DNA from: Thermococcus sp.
GTDB taxonomy: Archaea; Methanobacteriota_B; Thermococci; Thermococcales; Thermococcaceae
NCBI RefSeq assembly: GCF_027052235.1
Contig: NZ_JALUFF010000084.1
Coordinates: 1 to 64,000 of the forward strand
Reading direction: 5' to 3'
Length of the DNA stretch: 64,000 nt
Made by a program: the position numbers and the translations under genes. A model generated the notes under the pieces. It was not told the origin of the DNA and did not search any database. It was given only the letters and a program-made list of their open reading frames with translations. Positions 24,647 through 33,562 of the stretch are shown piece after piece. The first letter of the stretch is position 1, and each line of letters starts with the position of its first letter.

Positions 24647-25912
24647 TCACTCTTTCCTCACCAGCTCAACCACAGCCTCGACGTGTGGTGTGTGCGGGAA
24701 CATATCGATGAGAACCGCTCCGTCTATGCGGTATGCCTTCTTTAGATGCCTCTCGTAGTCGAGTTTGAACGCTTTGGGGTTGCAGGAGACGTAGACAACC
24801 TTCTCAACCCCGCTTTTCACGAGAAGCTCGGCCGCTTCCTTCAACCCCCTCCTTGGGGGGTCAACGATTACGGTGTCGTAGTCCCCGATGGAAGTCCCCT
24901 CAGCCTTCCCGACCTTAAAAACCGCATTGACACCGTTTATCTGGGCGTTTCTGTTTGCCATTTCAACCGCGAAGGGGTTCATCTCAACGCCCCCAACCTT
25001 AAAGCCCCTCTTCCCGAGCCACACCCCAAAGGTGCCGACGCCGGAGTAGAGGTCGAGAACCCTCTCGCCGTCGGTGAATCGCTCCACAGCCTTCAGAAGG
25101 AGCGGCAAAGCGTAGCTGTTGGTCTGGAAGAAGGAGTTTGGGTGTATGAGGTAGGCGACGTCCTCAACCCGCTCGCGTATATAGGGCTCTCCGGCTACAA
25201 GCCCGGCCTCGCCGCGCGGGTCGTCCCGCTTATCTGCCTTCAGGCTCCAGTAAAGTGAATCTGCGAATGAGAAGTGGCCCTTGAAAGCCTCAAGCACCTC
25301 TCCGGAAGGCTCTACATGCGCTATGAGGTTAACCATAACCTCGCCCGTAAACTTGCCCTCCCTCACCTGGAGGTAGTGGACTTCACCGCTTTTTGCTCTC
25401 AGGTTCCATGGCCTCAGGCCGGTTTCCCTTAGAAAACCCGTGAGGGAGCGGAGGTATTCGGGAGTCCTCTTCGAGAAAACCGGGCACTCCTCCAAGTCCA
25501 CGACGCCAAGGGGGTTTCCGTACTCTTTGAGGCCGATTCCTTTGCTGGTCACGATAAAGTTGCTCACGTTGCGGAAGCCCCACAGCCTCGGCGAGCCTTT
25601 GATTTCTGCCTTTATTCCGGTAACCCTCTCAAAAATATCCTTTTTGAGTTCGAGTTGGGCTTTGTACTTCAGTCCCTGCCAGAGACAACCGCCGCAGGTT
25701 CCGAAGTGGGGACAGCGAGGAGTCTGCCTCAGCGGAGACCACTCGATAAGCTCAAAATCGAGCGCAAGCTTTCTCCCAAACCTTCTCCTCACCTTTCTAG
25801 CCTTTATCACGTCGCCGGGGTAGGCGAAGGGAACGTGGAGCTTCCTGCCGTGGGCTTCGAGCACGCCGAGGCCGTCGTCGCTTATCTTATCCACTCTGCC
25901 CCCTATCTTCAT
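24647..25912 (-). CDS. TrmA/RumA-family RNA (uracil-C5)-methyltransferase
   Basis: A 421-aa SAM-dependent methyltransferase of RNA uracil. The N-terminus (1-60) is TRAM-like (GGRVDKISDDGLGVLE...VPFAYPGDVI). A cysteine cluster for [4Fe-4S] follows in CPHFGTCGGC near 90-99. The SAM site is RVLDLYSGVGTFGVWLG near 290. DPPRRG and the catalytic VSCNPKAF close the active site. Archaeal members make m5U54 in tRNA or m5U in 23S rRNA; which one applies here is not decided. The longer open frame back to 26104 runs through the divergent promoter region, so I start at ATG 25912. Confidence 0.85.
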   Translation of the reverse strand: MKIGGRVDKISDDGLGVLEAHGRKLHVPFAYPGDVIKARKVRRRFGRKLALDFELIEWSPLRQTPRCPHFGTCGGCLWQGLKYKAQLELKKDIFERVTGIKAEIKGSPRLWGFRNVSNFIVTSKGIGLKEYGNPLGVVDLEECPVFSKRTPEYLRSLTGFLRETGLRPWNLRAKSGEVHYLQVREGKFTGEVMVNLIAHVEPSGEVLEAFKGHFSFADSLYWSLKADKRDDPRGEAGLVAGEPYIRERVEDVAYLIHPNSFFQTNSYALPLLLKAVERFTDGERVLDLYSGVGTFGVWLGKRGFKVGGVEMNPFAVEMANRNAQINGVNAVFKVGKAEGTSIGDYDTVIVDPPRRGLKEAAELLVKSGVEKVVYVSCNPKAFKLDYERHLKKAYRIDGAVLIDMFPHTPHVEAVVELVRKE

Positions 25913-26102
25913 GGCATCCGCTTGGTGTGCGCTCTTAAGAATGTTGCCATGGGTTACTCTCGCCTCAGCAGGACGCGGGCAAGCAACACCATGCCAAGGA
26001 GGAGCGCGGGCCTGCAGAGTTTCTTCCCGATATTTTAGCCCGGAAAGGGAAAACACAGACAACTTTTTAAGCTCAAAGACTTCTTGAACCAAGGTGGTAA
26101 CC

Positions 26103-26279
26103 ATGGAGAGGCGTCAGCTCAAGTGTCCCCTCTGTGGGGGCACTGAGTTTCAGGTCGAGGAGGGCAAGCTCGACAGCAAGTGGGGTTTTACGGCCCACAA
26201 GGTCAAGATAGTCATCTGCAAGAACTGCGGCTACGTCATGCTCTTCTACAAGGGGAGGACGATATGGGACTTCGACTGA
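26103..26279 (+). CDS. small zinc-ribbon protein
   Basis: A 58-aa protein with two CxxC pairs (CPLCGGTEF near residue 8 and CKNCGYVML near 40) separated by a beta-rich stretch: a single zinc ribbon and nothing else. Such nucleic-acid-binding-like miniproteins are common in Thermococcales; the function is unknown. AAGGTGGTAACC before ATG 26103 decides the start. It is divergent from the methyltransferase, and TTTTTAAGCTC near 26062 may be its TATA box. Confidence 0.8.
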   Translation: MERRQLKCPLCGGTEFQVEEGKLDSKWGFTAHKVKIVICKNCGYVMLFYKGRTIWDFD

Positions 26280-26551
26280 CGATAGACCCTTAAGTTTCTA
26301 TCTAAATTTCTGGGTACCGTTATGTCAGAGGGTTTATCCCGACGGATTCGGGGGCAGGTGTTGAACCCCCAATGAAACACTTCGAGGTCAGGATCTAGTT
26401 AGTAGAGAGAAATAGCAAACAGTTATCAAAAAGTTCGTCAACTTGACACTCTGGTTACACTGCTCTTTGGCGGCTTCTGAGTTACGTTCTAAAAATCAGA
26501 GAAATGAGAAAACACAGGAAAAGGAACTGTGGAGAAGTCTAAAGTGAATTG
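26280..26551. other. intergenic stretch, no clear gene
   Basis: About 270 AT-rich bases. A short open piece on the plus strand (26318-26400) reads GYRYVRGFIPTDSG and AGVEPPMKHFEVRI before a stop. It could be the last codons of a lost gene, but it has no start or recognisable family. The right part holds the end of the ABC permease operon and its possible terminator. Confidence 0.3.
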
Positions 26552-27229
26552 CTAGGGCCTAAAATCTTTCCTCCTAAAAACATTATAAGAAAATACTAAT
26601 AGGAATAATGAAATAGCGAACGCTATTATGTACCCTGTCTGGGCAGATAGTGTGAGTTTAGCTACTTTTACTGTGGCCCCAATGGGTGCTAGGACGTATG
26701 CAACTAAGGTAACAACTAAACTTGAAGGGTATGGTTTCGATAACAGAATCAGAAGTGCCATCGGAACCGCCGACGTTAGTATATAAAACGAAAGCGTGCC
26801 TCCCAAGAAATCAAGCCAAGTCATTAAGGTCATCATTATGGAAAGGTATGTTGGAATTTTGAGCAGAATCGGAGTTACTAATTCTGAATATCCATGAAAG
26901 TATGAAACAAGGGAGACTAATGAGACTCCAATTAAGAGGCCGAGGAAAGAAGCAGTAAGTCTTCCTACAAAAACATTTTCAGGGCCATTAAACAAAGAAA
27001 GCTCAAACAAAGTTACTCTTGTGCTTCTGAACAGATGAGAGGCTATTAAAACTCCGTAGATAGGGAGAAATATAATCTCCACCACAACCACAAACTCATA
27101 AAGGCCGAACCTTGTGGCATCGGTCAACGTGTACCAAGTCCCTATGATTAAAAGACCCAAAAGTATTTCAGTTACTGGATGGGGAAACATGTTCTTCAGA
27201 TACCATCTAACGGCTTTTGGAGTATACAT
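26552..27229 (-). CDS. ABC transporter permease
   Basis: A 225-aa integral membrane protein with six hydrophobic segments (starting ILLGLLIIGTWYTL, VVVVEIIFLPIYGVLIA, LGLLIGVSLVSLVSYF, then three more). This is the usual ABC-2 type permease size. It lacks a substrate motif. It is the last gene of a four-gene operon and its start lies inside the end of the ATPase gene (23-base overlap). The product probably forms the channel used with that ATPase, for export of or protection against a peptide or protein. ATG 27229 is used; an ATG at 27259 would overlap more. Confidence 0.75.
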   Translation of the reverse strand: MYTPKAVRWYLKNMFPHPVTEILLGLLIIGTWYTLTDATRFGLYEFVVVVEIIFLPIYGVLIASHLFRSTRVTLFELSLFNGPENVFVGRLTASFLGLLIGVSLVSLVSYFHGYSELVTPILLKIPTYLSIMMTLMTWLDFLGGTLSFYILTSAVPMALLILLSKPYPSSLVVTLVAYVLAPIGATVKVAKLTLSAQTGYIIAFAISLFLLVFSYNVFRRKDFRP

Positions 27230-28022
27230 AGCGCAACCCCGCCTTTTTAATTCCAACAACTCTCCCGCCTAGGAACATGCTCACAACTTCCTCACGGCTG
27301 GCCCTAACTATTAGAGTGGAACCGAACCGGTATATGGTCTCCACCTGAGGATTAACGTTGACATCTGCGAGCATTACTTCATAAATCCCTTCCGAGAATA
27401 GCTTTTTTCTATCTCCCTCCCAAACTTTCTGGCCCTCTTTTAAGACTAAAAAGTAATCTGCAATGGATTCCCCCTCTTCAATGTCATGAGTTGCTATTAT
27501 AACACCGTTCTTCTGCGAGATAATATCGTCCACAATACCAGCCCTGTAGGAGTCGAGATGTGCCGTAGGTTCATCGAGTATCAAAACCTCGGACTCACAG
27601 GAGAGAGCCACAAGAAGATTGCATAGTTGTGCTTGACCGCTCGACAGTGAGTTCAGTCTTTCTTCCATAAACCTGTCGATTTCAAAAGCTTCTACTATCT
27701 CGTCAATGTTTGAACAAAGGGGATTTGCTCGAAGAGTTTCCACGAGGTCTTTAACCCTGATGGGAACTCTAAAATCAGGTTTTTCAAAGGAGTACCTAAT
27801 GGCAATCCATTTATCCTTTCTTCTGTATGGTTCCCACCCGTTTATCTCAGCTCTCCCGGTTGTTGGATGCATTATCCCAGAGAGGACGGATAAGAGAGTA
27901 GTTTTTCCACTTCCGTTGTGTCCAATAAGGGCCAGTCTCTCTGTATCGGCCTTGAAAGTTAAATCCCGTATCCCCCATATTTCACCGTACTTAACCCCCA
28001 AGTTCTCTGCCCTAACAATCAT
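27207..28022 (-). CDS. ABC transporter ATP-binding protein
   Basis: A 271-aa ABC ATPase with Walker A GHNGSGKTT near residue 34, signature LNSLSSGQAQ near 127, Walker B VLILDEPTAHLD near 147 and the switch histidine in IIATHD. The Q-loop glutamine is not evident (YSFEKPDFRVPIRV), which is odd. The C-terminal extension (220-271) is of the kind seen in bacteriocin-type or drug-export ATPases. It overlaps the preceding membrane-protein gene by 4 bases and the permease gene by 23, so translation is coupled. Confidence 0.85.
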   Translation of the reverse strand: MIVRAENLGVKYGEIWGIRDLTFKADTERLALIGHNGSGKTTLLSVLSGIMHPTTGRAEINGWEPYRRKDKWIAIRYSFEKPDFRVPIRVKDLVETLRANPLCSNIDEIVEAFEIDRFMEERLNSLSSGQAQLCNLLVALSCESEVLILDEPTAHLDSYRAGIVDDIISQKNGVIIATHDIEEGESIADYFLVLKEGQKVWEGDRKKLFSEGIYEVMLADVNVNPQVETIYRFGSTLIVRASREEVVSMFLGGRVVGIKKAGLRYVYSKSR

Positions 28023-28930
28023 CTTCCCGACCTCCCAGCCAAGATAAGGAGAAATATCCCCGCGAGGATAAAGACATAATCCAGGGGGGCGCTGAACTGA
28101 GTAAAACTGGCCTCAAAAGCACCAAGCCAGTTCTGAGAGGACGGCCGAACGTTTGTTTTCAGAAGGCTCAACACTGTTATTGTGGGAAACCTCTCGACGT
28201 AGCTCCAGCTCTCGTTGGGCACTAGTTCTGCAGGTATAAACTTGGGCATGTCCAGCTGCTCGGGTGTCACCCCAATGGGAACGTGAGTGGGCAGACCACT
28301 AATCATTGAAGGATATCGAAGATGGGCATTCCTACCAATAACGACAAGAGTTCTGGCAAAATATCTGTCGTCTGAACGGTAGTATGCTATCAAGTCAACT
28401 TTTTTGCTGAGATTTCCCTGCAAATCTGGGACATATATTACGGGGAATCCGACAGAATTGGGAGAGAAATCAAATGAAAATGGGTATTTTCGCTCTGTTA
28501 ATTTCACGGTTTTTGAGTAGTTCAGCGCGTGAACTGTTACTTGACCTTGAGGAAATAAAGTTCGTATAAGCGAATCGTTTGTGGGCAAGATAAGGGTCTT
28601 TCTGAAGATGGGACTCAGATTTCCTATTATTTGACCCGACCTGTGGGTGCTATAAAGGGGATAGATAACACTTTCATTACCGCTCTGATCGTAGAGTGTG
28701 AAATTCACTTCGAACTTTCCATTTCCCATATATGTCATGTTGTAAATCATTACCAAGTTGAAAAAAGGATAGTATCCAGCATAAGCAAATCTGTTTCCCG
28801 GTTTTAAAACAATATGAGGGCTTTTGATGTGTATCAGTGAATAGTATCCAACTACTGGATACACCGCAAGAAGCACACCCATGAAGATCAGGATAATGGC
28901 TATTGTGTTGTATATTCTATTTGCACCCAT
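28019..28930 (-). CDS. extracytoplasmic protein with N- and C-terminal membrane anchors
   Basis: I do not recognise the family. The 303-aa product has a membrane helix at each end (IYNTIAIILIFMGVLLAVYPVVGYY and YVFILAGIFLLILAG), with about 240 residues outside between them. That part is beta-rich with several N-x-S/T sequons. This design fits an accessory subunit of the ABC transporter that holds or receives the secreted product of the first gene. GAGGGATGCAGA precedes ATG 28930. The gap to the upstream gene is 50 bases. Confidence 0.65.
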   Translation of the reverse strand: MGANRIYNTIAIILIFMGVLLAVYPVVGYYSLIHIKSPHIVLKPGNRFAYAGYYPFFNLVMIYNMTYMGNGKFEVNFTLYDQSGNESVIYPLYSTHRSGQIIGNLSPIFRKTLILPTNDSLIRTLFPQGQVTVHALNYSKTVKLTERKYPFSFDFSPNSVGFPVIYVPDLQGNLSKKVDLIAYYRSDDRYFARTLVVIGRNAHLRYPSMISGLPTHVPIGVTPEQLDMPKFIPAELVPNESWSYVERFPTITVLSLLKTNVRPSSQNWLGAFEASFTQFSAPLDYVFILAGIFLLILAGRSGR

Positions 28931-28980
28931 TCTGCATCCCTCTCTCGTTTGATGTCTTTTGCGCTAAAAAGAAAGAAAAA

Positions 28981-29559
28981 TCAGCTACCCACCTCAATGG
29001 GTATTTCAAATGAGACCCCAATGTCTCTGAGGAGGTCAACATTCGCTGAGGTTCCTCCCCAGGTGTCTACATAGCCAAAGATGTGGAACTTGAACTGGAC
29101 ATTAACATTGGGCTCCAAACCAGGTTTTTCCTGAGGTGTTATGTTTTTGGAAGTTGGGTTGCCTCCTGAGGCCACTATGTACACTTCAAGTTCACTTGAG
29201 CCATCGTATGAAGCCTTCGTTAGTCCATAATGTGTTAATGTATCAAGATGCCATGTGCCATGACCAACCATCTGGGTGGGGGCAGTGTAGGAGTCATCAT
29301 CGTACCACCATGCATGAGAACCTGTGCCAGAAGATATCCCAAAGTGGAATCTTGTCTGAGGTCCCAAGACGAACCTGCCATTCTGAACTTCATATTGAGC
29401 AGCTATGTATGCTTTGGCCGTTGAGAAGCTTCCATGTAAAACCGCCGAAAGTGTTATAATCCCTGCCCCACTGCTTGTCGCCACTGCAGGGGTTGCCATT
29501 GCCGCAACTAAAAAAACAATCATGCCAAGGGTAATCCCTACCAACTTTCTCTTGTTCAT
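28981..29559 (-). CDS. secreted protein of unknown function, first gene of the ABC operon
   Basis: A 192-aa product with a signal peptide (MNKRKLVGITLGMIVFLVAAMATPAVA, cleavage likely near residue 27). The mature part is small, Gly/Ser/Thr-rich and beta-like (ITLSAVLHGSFSTAKAYIAA, RFHFGISSGTGSHAWWYDDD, NVQFKFHIFGYVDTWGG). No cysteines or catalytic motifs are seen. It could be the substrate or the target of the ABC system encoded after it. ATG 29559 is chosen because the shared G-run leader lies directly upstream. Confidence 0.7.
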   Translation of the reverse strand: MNKRKLVGITLGMIVFLVAAMATPAVATSSGAGIITLSAVLHGSFSTAKAYIAAQYEVQNGRFVLGPQTRFHFGISSGTGSHAWWYDDDSYTAPTQMVGHGTWHLDTLTHYGLTKASYDGSSELEVYIVASGGNPTSKNITPQEKPGLEPNVNVQFKFHIFGYVDTWGGTSANVDLLRDIGVSFEIPIEVGS

Positions 29560-29583
29560 ACGCCCCCCCCACTTGGTGGTGGG
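29560..29583 (-). promoter_or_regulatory. shared leader element, copy C
   Basis: On the minus strand: CCCACCACCAAGT, then eight G, CGT and ATG. CCCAC and GTGGG can form a five-pair stem that takes in the ribosome binding site. A TATA-like CTTATAAATA lies near 29606-29615. It has the same order as copies A and B, although the signal peptide after it differs. Confidence 0.5.
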
Positions 29584-29808
29584 CAATTACAATTTCCCTA
29601 GTTTAATATTTATAAGTTTTGGCTCAATCATCTAATTAACGGAAAAGGTGTTAAAAATAAGTTTTCTTTCCAAACTCCTTAGAGGGTCACAATGATGTTG
29701 TCAGTGCTGAAGAGTATTGACGGGTTCATCGCCAGAACCTCATAACATTTAGGAGTCTCCTTGAGGCTTGTGAGCAGGAGGGTAGTAAAAGGTGAACCGG
29801 GCTTCGAG

Positions 29809-30537
29809 TTATCCCAAGAGCTCCCGCACCATCTTCCTGAACCTCTTGGCGTCCTCGCACATGTTCGAGTTGTTGAAGTAGACGAAGCTCTCCGAGTGGT
29901 TCCATCCAACGACCCTGTCCCTGGCCTTCTTCAGCTCATCCTCGCCGTACTGGTGGACGTAGACAATCCGCCCGTTCTCGTAACGTCCGTGAAGCCGGTA
30001 GTAGTTTATCTCCCCGCGGTGGAGAGGAATCCTTACGAGAGGGTCGGTCACGTCTATGACGTCGAACTCCCTCACGAAGCGCTTGATTCCCATCTCGCTC
30101 CAGCCCCTCAGTTCGACCGCGATTTCAAAGTCGCCCCTCTCTATCATCGAGAAGAACCCCTCGGCGTTGGCGAAGCTCTCCTCCGTCTCCTTAAAGCTCC
30201 TCGGAAGCTGGATGAGTATAAACCTCGCACCCAAAAGCTCGGCCTCCCTGAGGGTCAGCCTCCAGAAGTGGAGAACCTCGCCGTTGGGCCTGAGGAGGCC
30301 GACGTTTTTGCTCGGCTTTACGTTGCTCCTCAGCCATGTCGGACTGTTCGCTGGGTGGGTAACACCCTGAAAGGCTTTGATTGAGAACACAAAACCGTTA
30401 GGGGCTTTTCTTTTCCACCGCTCAAGTGTGGTGTCTCTCAGGATGCGGTAGAACGTTTGCTGAACTTCAACGGTATCGAAGTCCCGGTAGTACTTCGAGT
30501 GCTTCTCGCAAAAGCCGCAGGTTCCGACGTGAATCAT
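29809..30537 (-). CDS. DUF72 (YecE-like) family protein
   Basis: A 242-aa TIM-barrel protein of the DUF72 family. Typical motifs are VGTCGFCEKHSKYYRDFDTVEVQQTFYR at the N-terminus, GFVFSIKAFQGVTH, ILIQLPRSF, AVELRG and YYRLHGRYE...HQYGEDEL. The family is widespread and its reaction is unknown; structural resemblance to sugar isomerases and endonuclease IV has been noted. GGTGG lies 6 bases before ATG 30537. The 220 bases downstream of the stop contain only a short minus-strand open piece (29681-29790) that I cannot assign. Confidence 0.85.
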   Translation of the reverse strand: MIHVGTCGFCEKHSKYYRDFDTVEVQQTFYRILRDTTLERWKRKAPNGFVFSIKAFQGVTHPANSPTWLRSNVKPSKNVGLLRPNGEVLHFWRLTLREAELLGARFILIQLPRSFKETEESFANAEGFFSMIERGDFEIAVELRGWSEMGIKRFVREFDVIDVTDPLVRIPLHRGEINYYRLHGRYENGRIVYVHQYGEDELKKARDRVVGWNHSESFVYFNNSNMCEDAKRFRKMVRELLG

Positions 30538-30674
30538 GCAACCACCAAAAGAACTTTGAGGGGGAGGATAAAAAGCCTGCGAAGCTGTAGCCCAATGGGA
30601 GCTATTCCCGGCTGGGATGTGATAAGTTACCTACCGGCGGAGGGCATTTAAGGGTTAGCTTCCTAAACACCAAC

Positions 30675-32216
30675 ATGCGGAAGCCCGAGAGAATCCTCCT
30701 AGTAACAGGCAGGCTTGCCGAACCGCTCGTGAGAAAGTACGGGAAGGGTTGTGACATCTTCGTGACCCCGGTGAGCGTCGCTGCCTTTCTAACGCCCGAA
30801 CTCATAGTGCGATATCTCAAAAAGGCCGGACTCAACAGTGGGGACTACGACCTCATCCTAATTCCCGGCCTTGTCCGTGGTTCCGCCCGGGTTATAGAGG
30901 AGGAACTCGGAATTCCGGCATTCAAGGGGCCGAGAAACGCGATGGACATACCGCAGGTTCTCAAGGCATTAAGTGAGGGCTTCAAGCTGAGCAGGGAAAT
31001 TCCTGCAGACGACCTCTTTTCGGTCGATGCACTCAAAAGAGTTAAGGACATCCGAAACAGAACGAGGGACAAAAACTACATCGAGAAGGCCCTCAAAAAG
31101 CCGTGGAACGTTCTTATAGGGAACCTCCCGGCGGGAAGGGACTTTCCAGCTAGGATTCTTGGCGAGGTGGTCGATGCTCCAAAGCTTGGTGTTGAGAAGA
31201 CTGTTTGGAAGGCCCTCTACTACCTCCGCGAGGGAGCAGACATTGTGGATCTAGGTATGGTCGCTGGGGAGACCAACCCTGAATTCATTGAGCAAATTCC
31301 TGAAATCCGCGAGAGGCTGGAGGAGAGCGGATTTCAGGTACCGATAAGCTTCGACTCGCTCAACACTGCGGAAATCGAGAAAGCTCTGGACTACGCTGAC
31401 CTCTTCCTCAGCGTTGATGGGGGCAACATTGAAGAACTTGTAACAGAGAAGCCCGTTGTCCTAATCCCAACAAACCAGAAAAGGGGCATCTTCCCCGTTA
31501 AACCGGCGGAGCGCGTCGCGTTTCTCGAAGGGTTAAAGGAAAAAGCGTTAGATTTTGGCTACAAGACAGTCATCCCCGACCTAATCCTTGAGCACGTCCC
31601 CCACCTGGCGCGCTCCATCGCCGCTTTCCAGCTATACCGCGAGCGGAATCGTGATGATGTGCTTTTAGCGGGTGTTGGTAACGTGGTGGAGCTTTACGAT
31701 GCCGACAGCGTCGGGATGAACGCTTTGCTCGCCGGAATTGCTAAAGAACTATCAATAAACCTGCTGCTTACAACCGAGGTCAGTGCAAAGACGAGGGGCT
31801 CGGTGAGGGAACTAAGGAGGGCCATAGACATGAATTTCTTCGAGACACCAAAAGACCTCGGCTTCGACCTCCTAATTCTTAAAGAGAAGCGCACAAGAGA
31901 GTGGAGGTTCAAACCAGCTGAGAACGTCATTGAGGCCGAGGAAAAACCCGTTCAGCTTGAACCGATTTACTTCCGTATCTGGATAGAGAACGGAAAAATC
32001 TGGGCTAATGCCCATCGAGGAACTGAGGTTCTCCTCACCATAGCCGGAAAGGAACCGAACGCGATAATGGACACGATTTTGGAGCACTTCGAGATAAGCC
32101 CGAGGCACGCCTTCTACCTCGGCCGGGAGCTTGAGAGAGCTAAAACAGCTTTGAAGCTGAGGAGAAGTTACGTTCAGGAAGTCGAACTTTTCCGGGAATT
32201 CTACGAGGGAGATTAG
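30675..32216 (+). CDS. dihydropteroate synthase-like archaeal protein
   Basis: A 513-aa protein of the archaeal DHPS-related family (MJ0107-like). The N-terminal part (1-130) has TGRLAEPLVRKYG and LILIPGLVRGSA. The central barrel (about 150-380) resembles pterin-binding enzymes, with ADIVDLGMVAGE, VPISFDSLN and LFLSVDGGN. The last 100 residues are a separate alpha/beta module. It is thought to act in pterin (methanopterin-like or folate) metabolism, but this is not proven. There is no ribosome binding site, and a TATA-like CATTTAAGG lies 25 bases before ATG 30675, so the mRNA is probably leaderless. Confidence 0.83.
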   Translation: MRKPERILLVTGRLAEPLVRKYGKGCDIFVTPVSVAAFLTPELIVRYLKKAGLNSGDYDLILIPGLVRGSARVIEEELGIPAFKGPRNAMDIPQVLKALSEGFKLSREIPADDLFSVDALKRVKDIRNRTRDKNYIEKALKKPWNVLIGNLPAGRDFPARILGEVVDAPKLGVEKTVWKALYYLREGADIVDLGMVAGETNPEFIEQIPEIRERLEESGFQVPISFDSLNTAEIEKALDYADLFLSVDGGNIEELVTEKPVVLIPTNQKRGIFPVKPAERVAFLEGLKEKALDFGYKTVIPDLILEHVPHLARSIAAFQLYRERNRDDVLLAGVGNVVELYDADSVGMNALLAGIAKELSINLLLTTEVSAKTRGSVRELRRAIDMNFFETPKDLGFDLLILKEKRTREWRFKPAENVIEAEEKPVQLEPIYFRIWIENGKIWANAHRGTEVLLTIAGKEPNAIMDTILEHFEISPRHAFYLGRELERAKTALKLRRSYVQEVELFREFYEGD

Positions 32217-32287
32217 GGAGATATGTAAACATACCCGCTTACGCAACCCATTTATAGAAAATCTGCCCCTTTTCTCTGGGTGGTAGA

Positions 32288-33490
32288 ATGGCGTTCCTGA
32301 AGGTCGTTCCGCTTGAGAAAGCTCTCGAGGTCATAAACTCCTTCCCGCTTGAGCCAGAGGTGGAGAGAGTTTCCCTGGAGGATGCCCTCGGCAGGGTTCT
32401 TGCTGATGACATAGTCTCTCCGATAAACGTCCCGCCCTTTGACAGGGCGACGGTCGATGGCTACGCCGTTAGAGCTGAAGACACCTTCATGGCGAGCGAG
32501 AGCGAGCCGGTTAGACTGAAGGTTGTCGGCGAGATAAACGCCGGAGACAGCGCCGACTTCGAGCTTAAGCCCGGTGAAGCCGTCTACGTCTCCACAGGTG
32601 CACCTCTGCCAAGGGGTGCCGACGCAGTGATACAGTTCGAAGACGTCGACAGGGAAGGGGACGAGGTGGTAATCTACAAGCCCGCCTATCCAACACTCGG
32701 CGTCATGAAGGCCGGAACCGACATCCCGAAGGGCAATCCCGTCCTTGAGAGGGGGAGGCGCCTGGGCTTCAAGGAGACTGCCCTTCTTTCTGCCCTTGGA
32801 ATAGCTGAAGTTCCAGTTTTCAGAAAGCCAAAGGTGGCTGTGATAAGCACTGGCAACGAAATCGTCCTCCCCGGGGAGGAACTAAAGCCGGGTCAGATAT
32901 ACGACATCAACGGAAGGGCGATAACCGACGCGGTGAGAGAACTTGGCGGAGAAGCTGTATTTCTGGGGATAGCGAGGGACGACAAGGAGAGCCTTAAGAA
33001 GCTCATAGAAAGGGGCGTCGAGTGCTGTGACATTGTTCTCCTCAGCGGGGGTGCGAGCGGTGGGATACGGGACTTAACGAGCTCTATTATCGAAGAACTC
33101 GGAGAGGTGAAGATACACGGCATAGCCATACAGCCCGGAAAGCCCACGGTTATAGGCTTGGTAAGGGGAAAGCCCGTCTTCGGCCTGCCCGGCTACCCGA
33201 CCAGCTGTCTCACCAACTTCACCCTCCTCGTTGCCCCACTCCTAAGAAAGCTCATCGGAAGGGAGAGCGAGGTCAGGAAGGTCAGGAAAAAGCTCGCCCA
33301 CAAGGTTTTCTCCGTCAAGGGAAGGAGACAGTTTCTTCCAGTTAAGATCGAAGGCGAAAAAGCCGTTCCAATTCTCAAGGGAAGCGGGGCTGTGACGAGC
33401 TTTGTCGAGGCCGACGGCTTCATCGAGGTCCCGGAGAACGTGGAGATACTTGAGGCTGGGGAAGAGGTCGAGGTAACATTCTTTGGCTGA
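32288..33490 (+). CDS. moeA: molybdopterin molybdenumtransferase MoeA
   Basis: A 400-aa enzyme that inserts molybdate or tungstate into adenylylated molybdopterin; tungsten use is expected in Thermococcales. Domain order is normal: MoeA N-terminal (VPPFDRATVDGYAVRAED near 55), the dimer domain with VYVSTGAPLPRGADAVI, the MPT-binding domain (KVAVISTGNEI near 183, LLSGGASGG near 255, GIAIQPGKPTVIG, VFGLPGYPTSC) and the C-terminal barrel. GGGTGGTAGA precedes the ATG. It stands between the DHPS-like gene and serS. Confidence 0.96.
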   Translation: MAFLKVVPLEKALEVINSFPLEPEVERVSLEDALGRVLADDIVSPINVPPFDRATVDGYAVRAEDTFMASESEPVRLKVVGEINAGDSADFELKPGEAVYVSTGAPLPRGADAVIQFEDVDREGDEVVIYKPAYPTLGVMKAGTDIPKGNPVLERGRRLGFKETALLSALGIAEVPVFRKPKVAVISTGNEIVLPGEELKPGQIYDINGRAITDAVRELGGEAVFLGIARDDKESLKKLIERGVECCDIVLLSGGASGGIRDLTSSIIEELGEVKIHGIAIQPGKPTVIGLVRGKPVFGLPGYPTSCLTNFTLLVAPLLRKLIGRESEVRKVRKKLAHKVFSVKGRRQFLPVKIEGEKAVPILKGSGAVTSFVEADGFIEVPENVEILEAGEEVEVTFFG

Positions 33491-33562
33491 CTTTCCATTC
33501 CTCCAATTTCCATCAAAACCTTTTTTAAAGTCCCGCTCGTTTCTCAACCTTAGGTGTTGGCT

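Noticed and set aside
24647-26104. Longer start for the uracil methyltransferase (485 aa)
   Set aside because: The extra 64 residues lie in the divergent promoter region and do not resemble the family; ATG 25912 gives a normal N-terminus.
29679-29909. Minus-strand frame ending ETPKCYEVLAMNPSILFSTDNIIVTL
   Set aside because: Its first half is the DUF72 gene in another frame; the second half could be a relic but is too short to assign.
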